Source: Sphingobium sufflavum
GTDB taxonomy: Bacteria > Pseudomonadota > Alphaproteobacteria > Sphingomonadales > Sphingomonadaceae
Length of the DNA stretch: 64,000 nt
Direction: 5' to 3'
Assembly (NCBI RefSeq): GCF_021403115.1
Contig: NZ_JAJSSH010000001.1
Span: forward strand, 124,001 to 188,000
Of this stretch, positions 53,141-63,281 are shown one piece after another. The notes under the pieces were generated by a model. That model was given only the letters and a program-made list of their open reading frames with translations, did no database searches and was not told the DNA's origin. Every line of letters begins with the position of its first letter. Positions within the stretch are counted from its first letter, which is position 1. A program made the position numbers and the translations under genes.

Positions 53141-54234
53141 TTCAGGGGCGGCCTATCCGCTTCCTGATGAGTGTGGTCGGTGGGTGGACGGCGATCCGGC
53201 TGGTCATGGTTTTGCCGCTGCCCACCAACATCCTGCTGCCGCAAACCCAGTTCGCAAACCGAACCGCCCGCCCAACTCCGCCCAGCCTCGACTGGATGTT
53301 CCCGCAGTCACCCAACTTCGGCACCCTGCGGTTGGCCTCAGTCCGGCCTGCTCAGGCCTACAGCGCCCGCCCACTCTTGGTAGGTCGTCACGCGCAGCCT
53401 GTGGCATTTGCCCTGATCGTGCCGACCGTGGAGCGGGGGGGCAGCGAGGGTTGGTCTTCTGCCACAGCGGATAGCCTGTTGTCGGCGCAGATGAGCTTTG
53501 CCAACGCCGCCCGGCCACCGCTCGCTTTGGCCGATTATACGCCGGGCGGGGGCCTGTCGCCGGGCGAGGCCGGGGCGCCTTTACAACGGCGATTTGAGCG
53601 GGCGGAGGAGCGCTGGGCAGGAACCGCGTGGATGCTTTGGCGGGACGAAGGCGATTCTCGACAGGTCCGTTTGGGAGGGGCACAGGTGGGAATGCGGGTC
53701 GATTATGGAATCGCGCCCGCCTCCCCGCTTCGCCCGACGCTTTATGGCCGGGCGAGCGGTGCGCTGCATGGTCGGGCCGCTGCTGAGGTCGCGGTCGGCG
53801 TCGCGATCCGACCTCCGTTGCCATTTCCTGCTATCGTGGCGGTTGAACGGCGACAGGCGATTTCCCCAGGTGGGCGCGATGATTTTTCGGTTTTGGCTGC
53901 GGCGGGCATCCCTCCGCTGGAGATTACCCATGGCTTTCGACTCGATGGCTATGGGCAGGGCGGGATCGTGGGCATGGATCGACCGGACGGGTTCGTGGAT
54001 GGCCGCCTGACTCTGGAGAAGCCTGTCGGAAGGCCGCGTGTGCTTGCCCTCGGTGCGGCGGTGTGGGGCGGGGCGCAACCGGGTGCTTCGCGTATCGACA
54101 TCGGACCGCAGGCCAGCGTGCGCCTCCAGATAGGCGGAACGAGAATGCGCCTGGGTGCGGAATGGCGGGAAAAGTTGGCGGGCAATGCTGCGCCCTCCTC
54201 TGGGGCGGCGCTCACTCTTGGCGCAGATTTTTAG
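53137..54234 (+). CDS. NfrA-C-like beta-rich (outer-membrane?) protein
   Basis: A 365-residue protein with a hydrophobic N-terminal segment (FLMSVVGGWTAIRLVMVL). The C-terminal half has many alternating amphipathic strands and ends in LTLGADF, with a terminal phenylalanine as in outer-membrane barrels. It resembles the C-terminal domain of NfrA (phage N4 adsorption protein A), without the TPR region. Co-translation with the NfrB-like synthase points to an export pore or secretion partner. The similarity is judged by eye. Confidence 0.68.
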   Translation: MIQGRPIRFLMSVVGGWTAIRLVMVLPLPTNILLPQTQFANRTARPTPPSLDWMFPQSPNFGTLRLASVRPAQAYSARPLLVGRHAQPVAFALIVPTVERGGSEGWSSATADSLLSAQMSFANAARPPLALADYTPGGGLSPGEAGAPLQRRFERAEERWAGTAWMLWRDEGDSRQVRLGGAQVGMRVDYGIAPASPLRPTLYGRASGALHGRAAAEVAVGVAIRPPLPFPAIVAVERRQAISPGGRDDFSVLAAAGIPPLEITHGFRLDGYGQGGIVGMDRPDGFVDGRLTLEKPVGRPRVLALGAAVWGGAQPGASRIDIGPQASVRLQIGGTRMRLGAEWREKLAGNAAPSSGAALTLGADF

Positions 54235-54306
54235 TATGGGTAAGGCAGCCGGGCAGTAACACGGGCTTTCAGTTGGGCCGCTTTTTCGCTACCGCAGGAC
54301 GCAGCC

Positions 54307-55221
54307 ATGGATCTTTACCTGCCGATCGCGAACCTGTCGGTGAACGCCCTGCTGATCGTCGGTCTGGGCGGCATCGTTGGCCTCTTGTCCGGCATGTTCG
54401 GCGTGGGCGGTGGCTTCCTGACGACGCCGCTGCTGATCTTCTATGGCATTCCGCCAATGGTCGCGGCGGCATCGGCCGCGTCACAGGTGACAGGGTCAAG
54501 CATATCGGGCGTCTATTCCCATTTGTCGCGTGACACAGTCGATTTGCGCATGGGTGGGGTGATGGTGGCGGGCGGTCTGGTCGGCACCTTGCTGGGCGCT
54601 GCGATCTTTTCCGTCCTCCAACGGATCGGCCAGATCGATACGGTGATCGCGCTCCTCTATGTTCTGATGCTGGGGTCGATCGGCCTGATGATGGCACAGG
54701 AGTCGATCGGCGCACTAGTCGCGATGAAGCGGGGGCAGCCCGCGCCCGCCCGGCGGCGGCGGCATCATCCGCTGGTCGCGGCATTGCCGATGCGGTGGCG
54801 CTTCTATGCGTCTGGCCTCTACATTTCGCCGCTGGCGCCGTTCATTCTCGGTATTGTGTCCGGCATCCTGACCATGTTGCTGGGCATCGGCGGTGGCTTC
54901 GTGCTGGTGCCTGCCATGCTCTACATCCTTGGTATGCAGACGCAGGTGGTGATTGGCACCTCATTGTTCCAGATCCTGTTCGTGACCATGGCGACGACGA
55001 TGGTGCATAGCCTGACGACCAAGGCGGTCGATCTGGTGCTGGCCTTCCTCCTGCTACTAGGCAGCGTCACCGGGGCGCAGATCGGGACGCGGCTGTCGAT
55101 GAAGGTGAGACCGGAATATCTGCGTGTCGTACTGGCTTTCATCGTGCTGGTTGTGGCGATCCGCATGGCGCTGGGCCTCGGCTGGCGGCCGGATGAAATC
55201 TATACGCTGGATATTTTGTGA
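54307..55221 (+). CDS. TauE/SafE-family anion permease
   Basis: A 304-residue membrane protein with two repeats of the TauE/SafE unit, seen in GLLSGMFGVGGGFLTTPLLIFYGIPP and GILTMLLGIGGGFVLVPAMLYILG, and about eight helices. Members export sulfite, sulfoacetate or related organic anions. Its stop overlaps the TIGR02186 gene (GTGA), a conserved pairing as I recall in alphaproteobacteria. Confidence 0.9.
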   Translation: MDLYLPIANLSVNALLIVGLGGIVGLLSGMFGVGGGFLTTPLLIFYGIPPMVAAASAASQVTGSSISGVYSHLSRDTVDLRMGGVMVAGGLVGTLLGAAIFSVLQRIGQIDTVIALLYVLMLGSIGLMMAQESIGALVAMKRGQPAPARRRRHHPLVAALPMRWRFYASGLYISPLAPFILGIVSGILTMLLGIGGGFVLVPAMLYILGMQTQVVIGTSLFQILFVTMATTMVHSLTTKAVDLVLAFLLLLGSVTGAQIGTRLSMKVRPEYLRVVLAFIVLVVAIRMALGLGWRPDEIYTLDIL

Positions 55222-55985
55222 GGGTGGCAGCGCGTCTGTTCCTCGCCTTGCTGGCTGTCGGTCTGCTGGGCGCGACCGCGCCCCAGCCAAAGTTGGTGCC
55301 GGACGTGTCCCAGCGAGAGGTAGAGATACGGTATAGCTTTACCGGCGCGCAATTGCTGCTGTTCGGGGCGATCCTCTACCCGGGCGGCAAGGTGCCGGCC
55401 GACCCGGCCGACATCATCGTGGTGCTGCGTGGTCCCAGCCAGCAGTTGGTGATGCGCGAAAAGCGGCAGGTCGCCGGAATATGGCTGAACGCAAACAGCG
55501 CGGAGTTTCGCAGCGCACCCAGCTTCTATGCTGTGGCCTCCTCTCGCCCGATTCGGGACATGGTCGATGAACGCACCGCCGCCATCTACGAACTGGGTCT
55601 CGATAAGCTGCAACTGTCACCGTCCTCGTTGAACGATGGTGTGGAGATCGACCGTTTCTCGCGCGGGCTGACCGACCTGCGTATCCGCAATGGCCTGTTC
55701 GTCGAGCGGCCCGGATCGGTGCGTATCACCGATGGCGTCCTCTATCAGGCCACGCTGCCGCTGTCGGCGCGGGTGGTGGTTGGCACCTATACGGCGGAAA
55801 CCTTCCTGGTGCGGGACGGACGGGTGCTGGCCGCCGCCGTGCGGGAGATAGAGGTGCGCAAATCGGGTTTCGAGCGCTTGATGGGCGTCTTCGCCGACCG
55901 TCAGCCTGTCCTCTATGGCCTGACAGCTGTGGCGATGGCGCTGTCGCTGGGACTGCTGGCTGGTTATCTGGCGCAGCGCATTTGA
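55218..55985 (+). CDS. TIGR02186-family membrane-anchored exported protein
   Basis: A 255-residue protein with an N-terminal signal peptide (VAARLFLALLAVGLLGATA), a periplasmic beta-rich domain (about 25-215) and a C-terminal membrane helix (VLYGLTAVAMALSLGLLAGYL). DVSQREVEIRYSFTGAQLLLFGAI is the family opening. It has no known activity but is regularly found beside TauE/SafE permeases, so it may gate or feed the permease. GTG start coupled to the upstream stop. Confidence 0.82.
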   Translation: MRVAARLFLALLAVGLLGATAPQPKLVPDVSQREVEIRYSFTGAQLLLFGAILYPGGKVPADPADIIVVLRGPSQQLVMREKRQVAGIWLNANSAEFRSAPSFYAVASSRPIRDMVDERTAAIYELGLDKLQLSPSSLNDGVEIDRFSRGLTDLRIRNGLFVERPGSVRITDGVLYQATLPLSARVVVGTYTAETFLVRDGRVLAAAVREIEVRKSGFERLMGVFADRQPVLYGLTAVAMALSLGLLAGYLAQRI

Positions 55986-56123
55986 GCAGCAATATGTTCG
56001 GGAATCCCGAAAATCCATAAAATCGGACCGTGCAGCTATTTGGCAAGCATAGGGTCTAAACCAATCTTTACCTACGCTTGCTACGACTCGCTGGATGTGT
56101 CGATGGCATGGGATGGCGGAACG

Positions 56124-57806
56124 ATGAATTTCATATCCGGCTTCGGTGCCGAAAAGGGTGGCCGGCCGGTCGCCGCCGGATTCCGTAATCCCGGCCAGGC
56201 CCCCATCCAATATCAGGCGCTGGGCGTCGTGTCGGACATTGCGGGCGGTTCCGCCCGGATTCTGATCGATATCGCGGCGATGGAGGCGCTGTCTCAGGAC
56301 GACGATCCGGCTATCGCTACCGCCGGCCATGTCGGTAGCCAGGTCAAGATGCGGGTCGGCAAGCATTGGATCGTCGCCAATGTTCGCACATTGTCCATCG
56401 ACACCCGTTCCGCCGCCCATATCAGCGCCGACGTCGATTTCCTGGGCGAAGGTGCGCAGGAGATGCTCACTGGGCGTCTCAGCAAGTTTCGCCGCGGCGT
56501 CACCCGCTTTCCCGTGCCCGGTACCGACGTCTTCCCGATGTCGGAGGCCGACCTCAACGCCATCTACACCGGGCATGAAGATGCGTGCGTGGAGGTGGGT
56601 ACAGTCTATCCGACGGCGGGCACGCGGGCCTCGCTGCTGGTCGACAGCTTCTTGGGGCGCCATTTCGCGCTGCTCGGTTCCACCGGCACCGGCAAGTCGA
56701 CCGCGGCGGCGCTGATCCTGCACCGCATCTGCGATTTGTCGCCGGAGGGTCATGTCGTGATGATCGACCCCCATGGCGAATATGGTGCGGCCTTTGCCGA
56801 AAACGGCGTCTCCTTCGACGCGGGCAGCCTTGAACTCCCTTATTGGTTGATGAACTTCGAGGAGCATTGCGAGGTCTTCATCACCAGCCATGGTGCGGAA
56901 CGGGCGCAGGACATGGATGTGCTGGGCCGCTGCATCCTCGCCGCGCGCAGCCGCAACCGACTGGCGGAAAGCATCGGCAAAATGACCGTCGATGCACCGG
57001 TGCCTTATATGCTGTCCGACTTGTCCACTATCCTTCAGAATGAGATGGGCAAGCTGGACAAGGGTACGGATTCGCTGCCCTATCTACGGCTCAAGAACCG
57101 GCTCGATGAGATCAAGGCGGATCCACGCTACAGCTTCATGTTTTCCGGCATGCTGGTGGCCGATACACTGGCCAAATTCCTCGCCCGCATCTTTCGCCTG
57201 CCTGCGGAGGGGCGTCCCATCTCCGTGATTGACGTTTCGGGTGTGCCGTCGGAGATTACTCATGTCGTGGTGTCCGTGCTGGCTCGCCTCGTCTTCGATT
57301 TCGCCATTTGGGCACGGGGGGAGGAGCAAAGGCCGATCCTGCTCGTCTGTGAGGAGGCGCATCGCTACATCCCCGCCACCACGACCGGCGCGGGCCAGTC
57401 GGTTCGCAAGATATTGGAGAGGATCGCCAAAGAAGGTCGTAAATATGGCGTTTCGCTGGGCCTCATCACCCAGCGTCCATCCGATCTTGCTGAGGGCGTG
57501 CTGTCGCAGTGCGGCACCATCGTTTCCATGCGTCTGAACAACGACCGGGATCAGGCCTATGTGAAGGCGGCTATGCCGGAAGGGTCGCGCGGCTTCCTCG
57601 ACAGCATTCCTGCGCTGCGCAACCGGGAGTGCATCATCTGCGGCGAAGGCGTCGCCATTCCTATCCGCGTGACGCTCGATGATCTGGAAGAGAAGCGCCG
57701 CCCGGCCTCCGCCGATCCCAAGTTCACGACGCTATGGCGGCAGAATGGCGGTGAAGAGGCCATTCTCCAACGAACGATCGCCCGCTGGCGCAGCGGCGGG
57801 CGCTGA
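56124..57806 (+). CDS. HerA-like (DUF87) ATPase
   Basis: A 560-residue hexameric ATPase of the HerA/VirB4-FtsK superfamily. The N-terminal 120 residues are a HAS-barrel; Walker A is GSTGTGKST (185-193), Walker B LLVCEEAHRYIP, and the arginine/QRPSDL region (LGLITQRPSDLAEGVLSQC) follows. Archaeal HerA works with the nuclease NurA in end resection; no nuclease gene is adjacent here. Start codons at 56103 and 56040 are also possible; 56124 is chosen from family similarity. Confidence 0.87.
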   Translation: MNFISGFGAEKGGRPVAAGFRNPGQAPIQYQALGVVSDIAGGSARILIDIAAMEALSQDDDPAIATAGHVGSQVKMRVGKHWIVANVRTLSIDTRSAAHISADVDFLGEGAQEMLTGRLSKFRRGVTRFPVPGTDVFPMSEADLNAIYTGHEDACVEVGTVYPTAGTRASLLVDSFLGRHFALLGSTGTGKSTAAALILHRICDLSPEGHVVMIDPHGEYGAAFAENGVSFDAGSLELPYWLMNFEEHCEVFITSHGAERAQDMDVLGRCILAARSRNRLAESIGKMTVDAPVPYMLSDLSTILQNEMGKLDKGTDSLPYLRLKNRLDEIKADPRYSFMFSGMLVADTLAKFLARIFRLPAEGRPISVIDVSGVPSEITHVVVSVLARLVFDFAIWARGEEQRPILLVCEEAHRYIPATTTGAGQSVRKILERIAKEGRKYGVSLGLITQRPSDLAEGVLSQCGTIVSMRLNNDRDQAYVKAAMPEGSRGFLDSIPALRNRECIICGEGVAIPIRVTLDDLEEKRRPASADPKFTTLWRQNGGEEAILQRTIARWRSGGR

Positions 57807-57897
57807 AGGCACCGGCGTAGCAGGTGCTCCCCGCCTAATTGCGTCTATTAGAGTGCAACAGCAAACGAGCGCGAACCTCTCTTGACCGAACCGGGTT

Positions 57898-60648
57898 TTA
57901 CCCCAGCCGCGCCAGCGCCGCCGCCAGCCGCTCCGCATCCGCTGAGTTTTCGGCATGGTCGGCGCGGGCCTTCTCGACCGCTTCGGGTTTGGCCTTTTCC
58001 ACGAAGGCCGGGTTGGAGAGGCGCCCCGCGAGCGATTTTGCTTCCTTGGTTGCGGCTTCCAGCGCCTTGGTAAGACGCGCTTTTTCAGCATCAATGTCGA
58101 TGACGCCTTCCAGCGGGAAGATATAGGTTGCCTCACCTACGACGATGGCGATGGAGGCACCGGTAGGCGCGTCGCCTTCCGCCACATCGACGCGCGCGAT
58201 GCGAGTCAGGGCGGCGGCCCATCGGGTGAAGTTGAGGGCCGTGTTCTGGTCGGCCTCGCCTACGAAGCAGGCGAGCCGCTGTCCAGGCGGCAGGCCCAGT
58301 TCATTCTTGGCGGTCCGCAGCTTGCCGGTGAAATCAACGAACCACTCGACGGCGGCCTTGGCTTCCGTATCGACCGATGCGGCGGGTGTGGGCCAGGCGG
58401 ACACGATGAGCGGCTGCGCGCGCGTGCCCAGTGCGTCCCACAACTCCTCCGTGATGAAGGGCATGAAGGGGTGGAGCAGGACGAGGATCTGGTCGAGCAC
58501 CCATCCCGCGATAGCCCGCGTTTCGGCGGCGCCAGCGGGATCTGCATCCTCCGCCAGCACCGGCTTGATCAGCTCCAGATACCAGTCGCAAAACTGGTCC
58601 CACACGAAATGATAGATGGCGTTGGCGGCGGCGTCGAAGCGCAGGTCCGCCATGGCTGCGTCCAGCGCTGCGACCGTTTCCACGACCTCGCCGATGATCC
58701 ATTTATTCACGGCCAGCGTGGCGGCGGGCGCTGCCACGGAATCGCTGGCGCCGATGCCGTTGGACATGGCGAAGCGGGTGGCGTTCCACAGCTTGGTCGC
58801 GAAGTTGCGATAGCCCTCGACCCGCTTCTCATCCATCTTCACGTCGCGGCCCTGGCTCTCCATGGCGGCCATGAAGAAGCGCAGTGCATCCGCGCCATAT
58901 TGGTCGATCAGACCCAGCGGATCGACCACATTGCCCTTGGACTTGGACATTTTCTGCCCGTCCGCTGCCCGGACGAGGCCGTGGAGGTACATGCGCTTCC
59001 ACGGCACCTCCTTCATGAAGTGGATACCCTGCATCGCCATGCGGGCGTTCCAGAAGAACAGGATGTCGAAGCCGGAGACGAGCAGGTCGTTGGGGTAATG
59101 GCGGTTGACGAGCAGCGCGTCCGCGTCCGGCCAGCCGAGGGTGGCGAAAGGCCAGAGCGCGGAGGAGAACCAGGTGTCGAGGACGTCCTCGTCACGGATC
59201 AGCTTGCGGTTACCCGCCTGTGTCTGGGCGTCTTCTTCCGTCTCGGCGACAAAGATTGTGCCGTCCTCGTCAAACCAAGCCGGAATCCGGTGGCCCCACC
59301 ACAATTGGCGGCTCACGCACCATGGCTGGATATTCTCCATCCAGTTGAAGTAAGTCTTCTCCCACGTCTTGGGCACGATCTCGATAGCGCCGGAGCGTAC
59401 GGCCTCGATGGCGGGTTTCGCCAGTGTAGCGGCATCGACATACCATTGGTCGGTCAACCAGGGTTCGATGACCACGCCCGAACGATCCCCATAGGGCGTC
59501 TGGATCACCCGATCCTCGATCTTCTCGACCTTGCGGACGGAGACGATGCCCTCGTCGTCATTCTCTTCCTCGACCAGTGCATAGTCGAGCAGGTCAAGCG
59601 CCCGCAGAGCCTCGACCACGGCCTTGCGCGCATCGAATCGATCGAGGCCCAGATAGCTGGCGGGAATCAGGTCGTCGGTCGTCTGGATGACCTTGGCATC
59701 GGCATCGAGCATGTTGAGCATGTCGCCCGCCGCAATGCCGGCGCGCTTGCCGACCTCGAAATCGTTGAAGTCATGGCCGGGCGTGATCTTGACCGCGCCG
59801 GAACCCAGTTCCGGATCGGCATGGTCGTCCGCGACGATGGGGATCAGGCGGCCGGTGATCGGCAGCTTCACATGCTTTCCGATGACCGATGTATAGCGGT
59901 CGTCGGCAGCGTTTACGGCGACAGCCATATCGGCCAGCATCGTCTCCGGCCGGGTGGTCGCGACGACGATATAGTCGCGGCCATCATCCAGGGTCACACC
60001 GTCCGCAAGCGGATAGCGGAAGTGCCAGAACTTACCCTGAATCTCGCGCGTCTCCACCTCCAGGTCGGAGATGGCAGTCTTAAGACCGGGATCCCAGTTC
60101 ACCAGCCGTTTGTCGCGATAGATCAGACCCTCGTTGTAAAGGTCCACGAATACTTTCACGACCGCGCGGGTGAAGTGCGGGTCCATGGTGAATTGCTCGC
60201 GGCTCCAGTCCATGGAGCAGCCGAGGCGGCGGAGCTGGCGGGTGATGGTGCCACCACTCTCGCGCTTCCATTCCCACACCTTATCCACAAACTGTTCGCG
60301 TGTGTAGTTGGTGCGCTTGTCCTGCCGCTCGTTGAGTTGCCGCTCGACCACCATTTGCGTGGCGATTCCCGCATGGTCGGTGCCCACGACCCACAACGCA
60401 TCCTTGCCCTTCAGTCGCTCATGCCGGATCACGATGTCCTGCAATGTATTGTCGAGCGCATGGCCGATGTGCAGCGACCCCGTTACGTTCGGCGGCGGGT
60501 TGACGATGGTGAATGGGGTTGCGTCAGGTCGTTCGGGACGGAACAGGCCGTTCGCTTCCCAATGGGCATACCATTTTGCCTCGATGGCGGCGGGGTCGAA
60601 GGTTTTGGCCAGATCGGTCGCGGCGGGCTTGGCAGGAATGTCGGTCAT
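57898..60648 (-). CDS. valS: Valyl-tRNA synthetase
   Basis: A class I synthetase of 916 residues. HIGH is visible in [15 protein letters not shown], the second motif as [11 protein letters not shown], the editing domain with [10 protein letters not shown], and the C-terminal coiled coil ([18 protein letters not shown]). Start at 60648 ([13 protein letters not shown]); another ATG four codons upstream at 60660 is possible. It is convergent with the HerA-like gene. In related genomes valS follows the DUF2497 gene; here it points the other way, 11 kb distant. Confidence 0.97.
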   Translation of the reverse strand: MTDIPAKPAATDLAKTFDPAAIEAKWYAHWEANGLFRPERPDATPFTIVNPPPNVTGSLHIGHALDNTLQDIVIRHERLKGKDALWVVGTDHAGIATQMVVERQLNERQDKRTNYTREQFVDKVWEWKRESGGTITRQLRRLGCSMDWSREQFTMDPHFTRAVVKVFVDLYNEGLIYRDKRLVNWDPGLKTAISDLEVETREIQGKFWHFRYPLADGVTLDDGRDYIVVATTRPETMLADMAVAVNAADDRYTSVIGKHVKLPITGRLIPIVADDHADPELGSGAVKITPGHDFNDFEVGKRAGIAAGDMLNMLDADAKVIQTTDDLIPASYLGLDRFDARKAVVEALRALDLLDYALVEEENDDEGIVSVRKVEKIEDRVIQTPYGDRSGVVIEPWLTDQWYVDAATLAKPAIEAVRSGAIEIVPKTWEKTYFNWMENIQPWCVSRQLWWGHRIPAWFDEDGTIFVAETEEDAQTQAGNRKLIRDEDVLDTWFSSALWPFATLGWPDADALLVNRHYPNDLLVSGFDILFFWNARMAMQGIHFMKEVPWKRMYLHGLVRAADGQKMSKSKGNVVDPLGLIDQYGADALRFFMAAMESQGRDVKMDEKRVEGYRNFATKLWNATRFAMSNGIGASDSVAAPAATLAVNKWIIGEVVETVAALDAAMADLRFDAAANAIYHFVWDQFCDWYLELIKPVLAEDADPAGAAETRAIAGWVLDQILVLLHPFMPFITEELWDALGTRAQPLIVSAWPTPAASVDTEAKAAVEWFVDFTGKLRTAKNELGLPPGQRLACFVGEADQNTALNFTRWAAALTRIARVDVAEGDAPTGASIAIVVGEATYIFPLEGVIDIDAEKARLTKALEAATKEAKSLAGRLSNPAFVEKAKPEAVEKARADHAENSADAERLAAALARLG

Positions 60649-60909
60649 GGCGCAGGCCATGGCGCATCGGGCGTTTCAGGTCAATTTTCCCGAAGGAGGA
60701 TTTCGCAGGCCACACTGCGCCTCTTCGCACCGGCGAAATGCAACAACTTACGCCGAAGACTGCCTGTCACGCGACGAAAAGCTTTAGGTGCGTTGCAACA
60801 ATTTGCCAATGATGTAACTTACTATCGGGGTCCGTCTGAAAACTAAGAGCGAAAATCGCATTAGTAACTTGCTGTGGATTTATCTCCCGGCGAAGGCAAG
60901 GGAACCGGA

Positions 60910-61209
60910 ATGTCACCGTTGGAGCAAAAGACTGAAATTCTGGACATTTTACAGTCGCTTGGACGGGTGTGGCCGCATTCTAGGGTGATGACTTGGCCCA
61001 ATCTTCCTGCCTCGGGAATGCAACAGGAGCCGACGAATCACTATGTTGCTGCGTTGCAATGGCTGACTGACATGGGGATGGTGACATTCGAGGCCTTGTC
61101 GATAACCGGCATGATGTTGTCCGTGCATCAGGCGGCGCTGACGTCGCAAGGGCGCGATTATTTGCACAGTTTGCTCGGTTCGGTAGCGGTCGACAGGGTG
61201 GAAGGCTGA
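60910..61209 (+). CDS. Small protein of unknown function, possibly winged-helix
   Basis: A 99-residue protein, MSPLEQKTEILDILQSLGRV onward, whose helix-helix-strand pattern (HYVAALQWLTDMGMVTFEALS then ALTSQGRDYLHSLL) recalls a winged-helix or phage-regulator-like fold. No family was recognised. AAGGGAA lies 7 bases upstream; an in-frame GTG at 60874 would add 12 residues. Its upstream region is AT-rich and may hold a promoter. It sits beside the inferred right inversion breakpoint. Confidence 0.6.
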   Translation: MSPLEQKTEILDILQSLGRVWPHSRVMTWPNLPASGMQQEPTNHYVAALQWLTDMGMVTFEALSITGMMLSVHQAALTSQGRDYLHSLLGSVAVDRVEG

Positions 61210-61338
61210 GAGGCTCTTTCGTGACCGGTGTTCATTGTTCGGGTCGCGATCCGTTCAGGCTCGCGAAAGCCGGCGCCCGGCAGCACGGCGCCATACCTAT
61301 GCAGGGGCGTGAACAGTCTCTATATTGGCGCTTTATTC

Positions 61339-62769
61339 ATGCCCTCCTCTCTTGCCGCAAAGGCTGTTTCCAAGCCCATGACTGTGCGCCCGTCCCTGTT
61401 TCGCCATCCGCTGTTCCTTCGCTCGCTGGCCGTGGCGGGCGCAATTGCGCTGGTTCCTGTGACCACCGCCGCCATCGCGGAAGGAGAGGGGACGACCTAC
61501 AAGCAACTCGACCTGTTCATGGACGTGTTTCAGCGGGTGCGGGCCAGCTATGTGGACAAGGTCGATGACGAGAAGCTGATAAAAGGCGCGATCGAGGGGA
61601 TGCTTAGTGGCCTTGATCCGCATAGCAGTTATCTCGACACGCGCGATTTCGCGCAGCTTCGTACCCAGACCGACGGCAATTATGGCGGCATCGGCCTGTC
61701 CGTCACGATGGAGGAGGGCGCGGTCAAGGTCATCGCCCCGGCCGAGGATACCCCGGCATGGAAGGCGGGGATCAAGGCGGGCGACTATATCACCCATATC
61801 GATGGCGCGCTGGTCTACGGCGGAACGCTGGACGAGGCGGTGGACAAGATGCGCGGCGCGCCCAACACGCCGGTCAAGCTGACGGTGGCGCGGCAAGGCC
61901 GGGACGAGCCGTTCGACGTGACCATCACGCGCGCGGTGATCGAGGTGAAGCCGATCAAGTGGCGGGTGAAGGACGACATTGGCGTCATCAAGATCGTCAG
62001 CTTCTCTGCCCATACCGGCGCGGACCTGCGCGCGGCCTTCCGCAGTATCGATAAATCGCTGGGCAAGAAGCCGCTGGGCTATATCCTCGACATGCGCTCC
62101 AACCCCGGTGGCCTGCTGGACGAGGCGGTGTCCGTCTCCGACAGTTTCCTGGAAAAGGGCGTCATCGTGTCGCAGCGCGGCCGGGCGCGTGAGGATACGC
62201 AGACTTATTTCGCGCGGCCGGGCGATGATGCCGGCGGCCTGCCCGTGATTGTGCTGGTCGATGCCGGGTCGGCATCGGCATCGGAGATCGTCGCGGGCGC
62301 TTTGCAGGATCAGCATCGCGCGCTGGTTATGGGTGAGCGCAGTTTCGGCAAGGGCAGCGTCCAGACATTGCTCCCCATGTCGGCATCCAGCGCGCTGCGC
62401 TTGACCACCGCGCGCTACTTCACGCCGTCGGGCCGGTCGGTGCAGGAAGGCGGCATTGAGCCGGACATCCTCGTGCCCCAGATTTCCGATCCCGATTATC
62501 AGAAGCGACCCAAATATCGGGAAAGCGACCTGCGTCGCCACCTGATCGGCACCGCGAAGCTGACCAACAAGGAACTGGAAAAGGACGTCAACGTCGATCC
62601 GCGTTTCTCCCTGACACTGGATGAGCTGAAGAAGCAGGGCATTGATGATTTCCAGCTCGACTATGCGCTCCGTACCATCCGGCGTACCGGACCGGGCGCG
62701 GCCTTTGCTGCGGGCAAGCCCGTCACACCCGTTAAGCCCGCTACTACCGTGCCGGTGAAGCGCGACTGA
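61339..62769 (+). CDS. ctpA: Carboxy-terminal processing peptidase (S41)
   Basis: A periplasmic serine peptidase of 476 residues, with a signal segment (LAVAGAIALVPVTTAAIA), a PDZ domain (about 95-180) and the S41 core. The Ser-Lys dyad lies in GSASASEIVAGALQD (about 311-315) and FGKGSVQTLLP. It processes or degrades proteins linked to cell-wall growth. In relatives it follows envC directly. Overlaps dsbB (TGATG). The start MPSSLAAKAVSKP is chosen because the longer frame lacks family similarity. Confidence 0.95.
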   Translation: MPSSLAAKAVSKPMTVRPSLFRHPLFLRSLAVAGAIALVPVTTAAIAEGEGTTYKQLDLFMDVFQRVRASYVDKVDDEKLIKGAIEGMLSGLDPHSSYLDTRDFAQLRTQTDGNYGGIGLSVTMEEGAVKVIAPAEDTPAWKAGIKAGDYITHIDGALVYGGTLDEAVDKMRGAPNTPVKLTVARQGRDEPFDVTITRAVIEVKPIKWRVKDDIGVIKIVSFSAHTGADLRAAFRSIDKSLGKKPLGYILDMRSNPGGLLDEAVSVSDSFLEKGVIVSQRGRAREDTQTYFARPGDDAGGLPVIVLVDAGSASASEIVAGALQDQHRALVMGERSFGKGSVQTLLPMSASSALRLTTARYFTPSGRSVQEGGIEPDILVPQISDPDYQKRPKYRESDLRRHLIGTAKLTNKELEKDVNVDPRFSLTLDELKKQGIDDFQLDYALRTIRRTGPGAAFAAGKPVTPVKPATTVPVKRD

Positions 62770-63281
62770 TGCGTGCGCCGGGAATACGGATGGATCGGAG
62801 CCTGTCGCGGGCGCGGCTGATCGCCATATTGGCGCCCAATGCCTTGCTCTGGGGTGCGATAGGTTTCCAGTATCTGGGCGGCCTGTCGCCGTGCCAGATG
62901 TGCTACTGGCAGCGGTGGCCGCATCTAGCTGCCATTTTGCTGACGCTGGGCGCGATAGGGTTGCGAGCCAATCGCGGATTGAGCGCGATGCTGACCATGC
63001 TGTCGGCGTTGGCTATCCTGACAAGTGGGCTGATCGGCGGTTTCCATGCGGGTGTGGAGTATGGCTGGTGGGAAGGGCTGACGACCTGCGCGACTGGCCT
63101 GTCCGGCGGTGGTGGTGGCCAGTCGGCGCTGGATGCGATCATGAATGCGCCGCTGGTCCGCTGCGACGTCGCGGCTTGGAGCCTGTTCGGCATCAGCATG
63201 GCGGGTTATAATTTCCTGATTTCTGTAGTCGTCGCACTGGGCATCCTCACCCTTGTCAGTCGCTGGAAGGGCGGGGCATGA
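62769..63281 (+). CDS. dsbB: Disulfide bond formation protein B
   Basis: Reoxidises DsbA using ubiquinone. The 170-residue protein has four membrane helices, the first cysteine pair in SPCQMCYWQRW (C42, C45) and a second pair C107/C132 in the periplasmic loop, which has a glycine-rich insert (SGGGGG). A second methionine at residue 8 could be the true start. Coupled to ctpA and coq7 by overlaps. No dsbA is nearby. Confidence 0.93.
   Translation: MRAPGIRMDRSLSRARLIAILAPNALLWGAIGFQYLGGLSPCQMCYWQRWPHLAAILLTLGAIGLRANRGLSAMLTMLSALAILTSGLIGGFHAGVEYGWWEGLTTCATGLSGGGGGQSALDAIMNAPLVRCDVAAWSLFGISMAGYNFLISVVVALGILTLVSRWKGGA

Noticed and set aside
57955-60846. A 963-codon open frame on the plus strand opposite valS
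   Set aside because: It is a shadow of valS: same codon phase artefact of high GC, no domain, no ribosome site, and it spans the valS promoter region.
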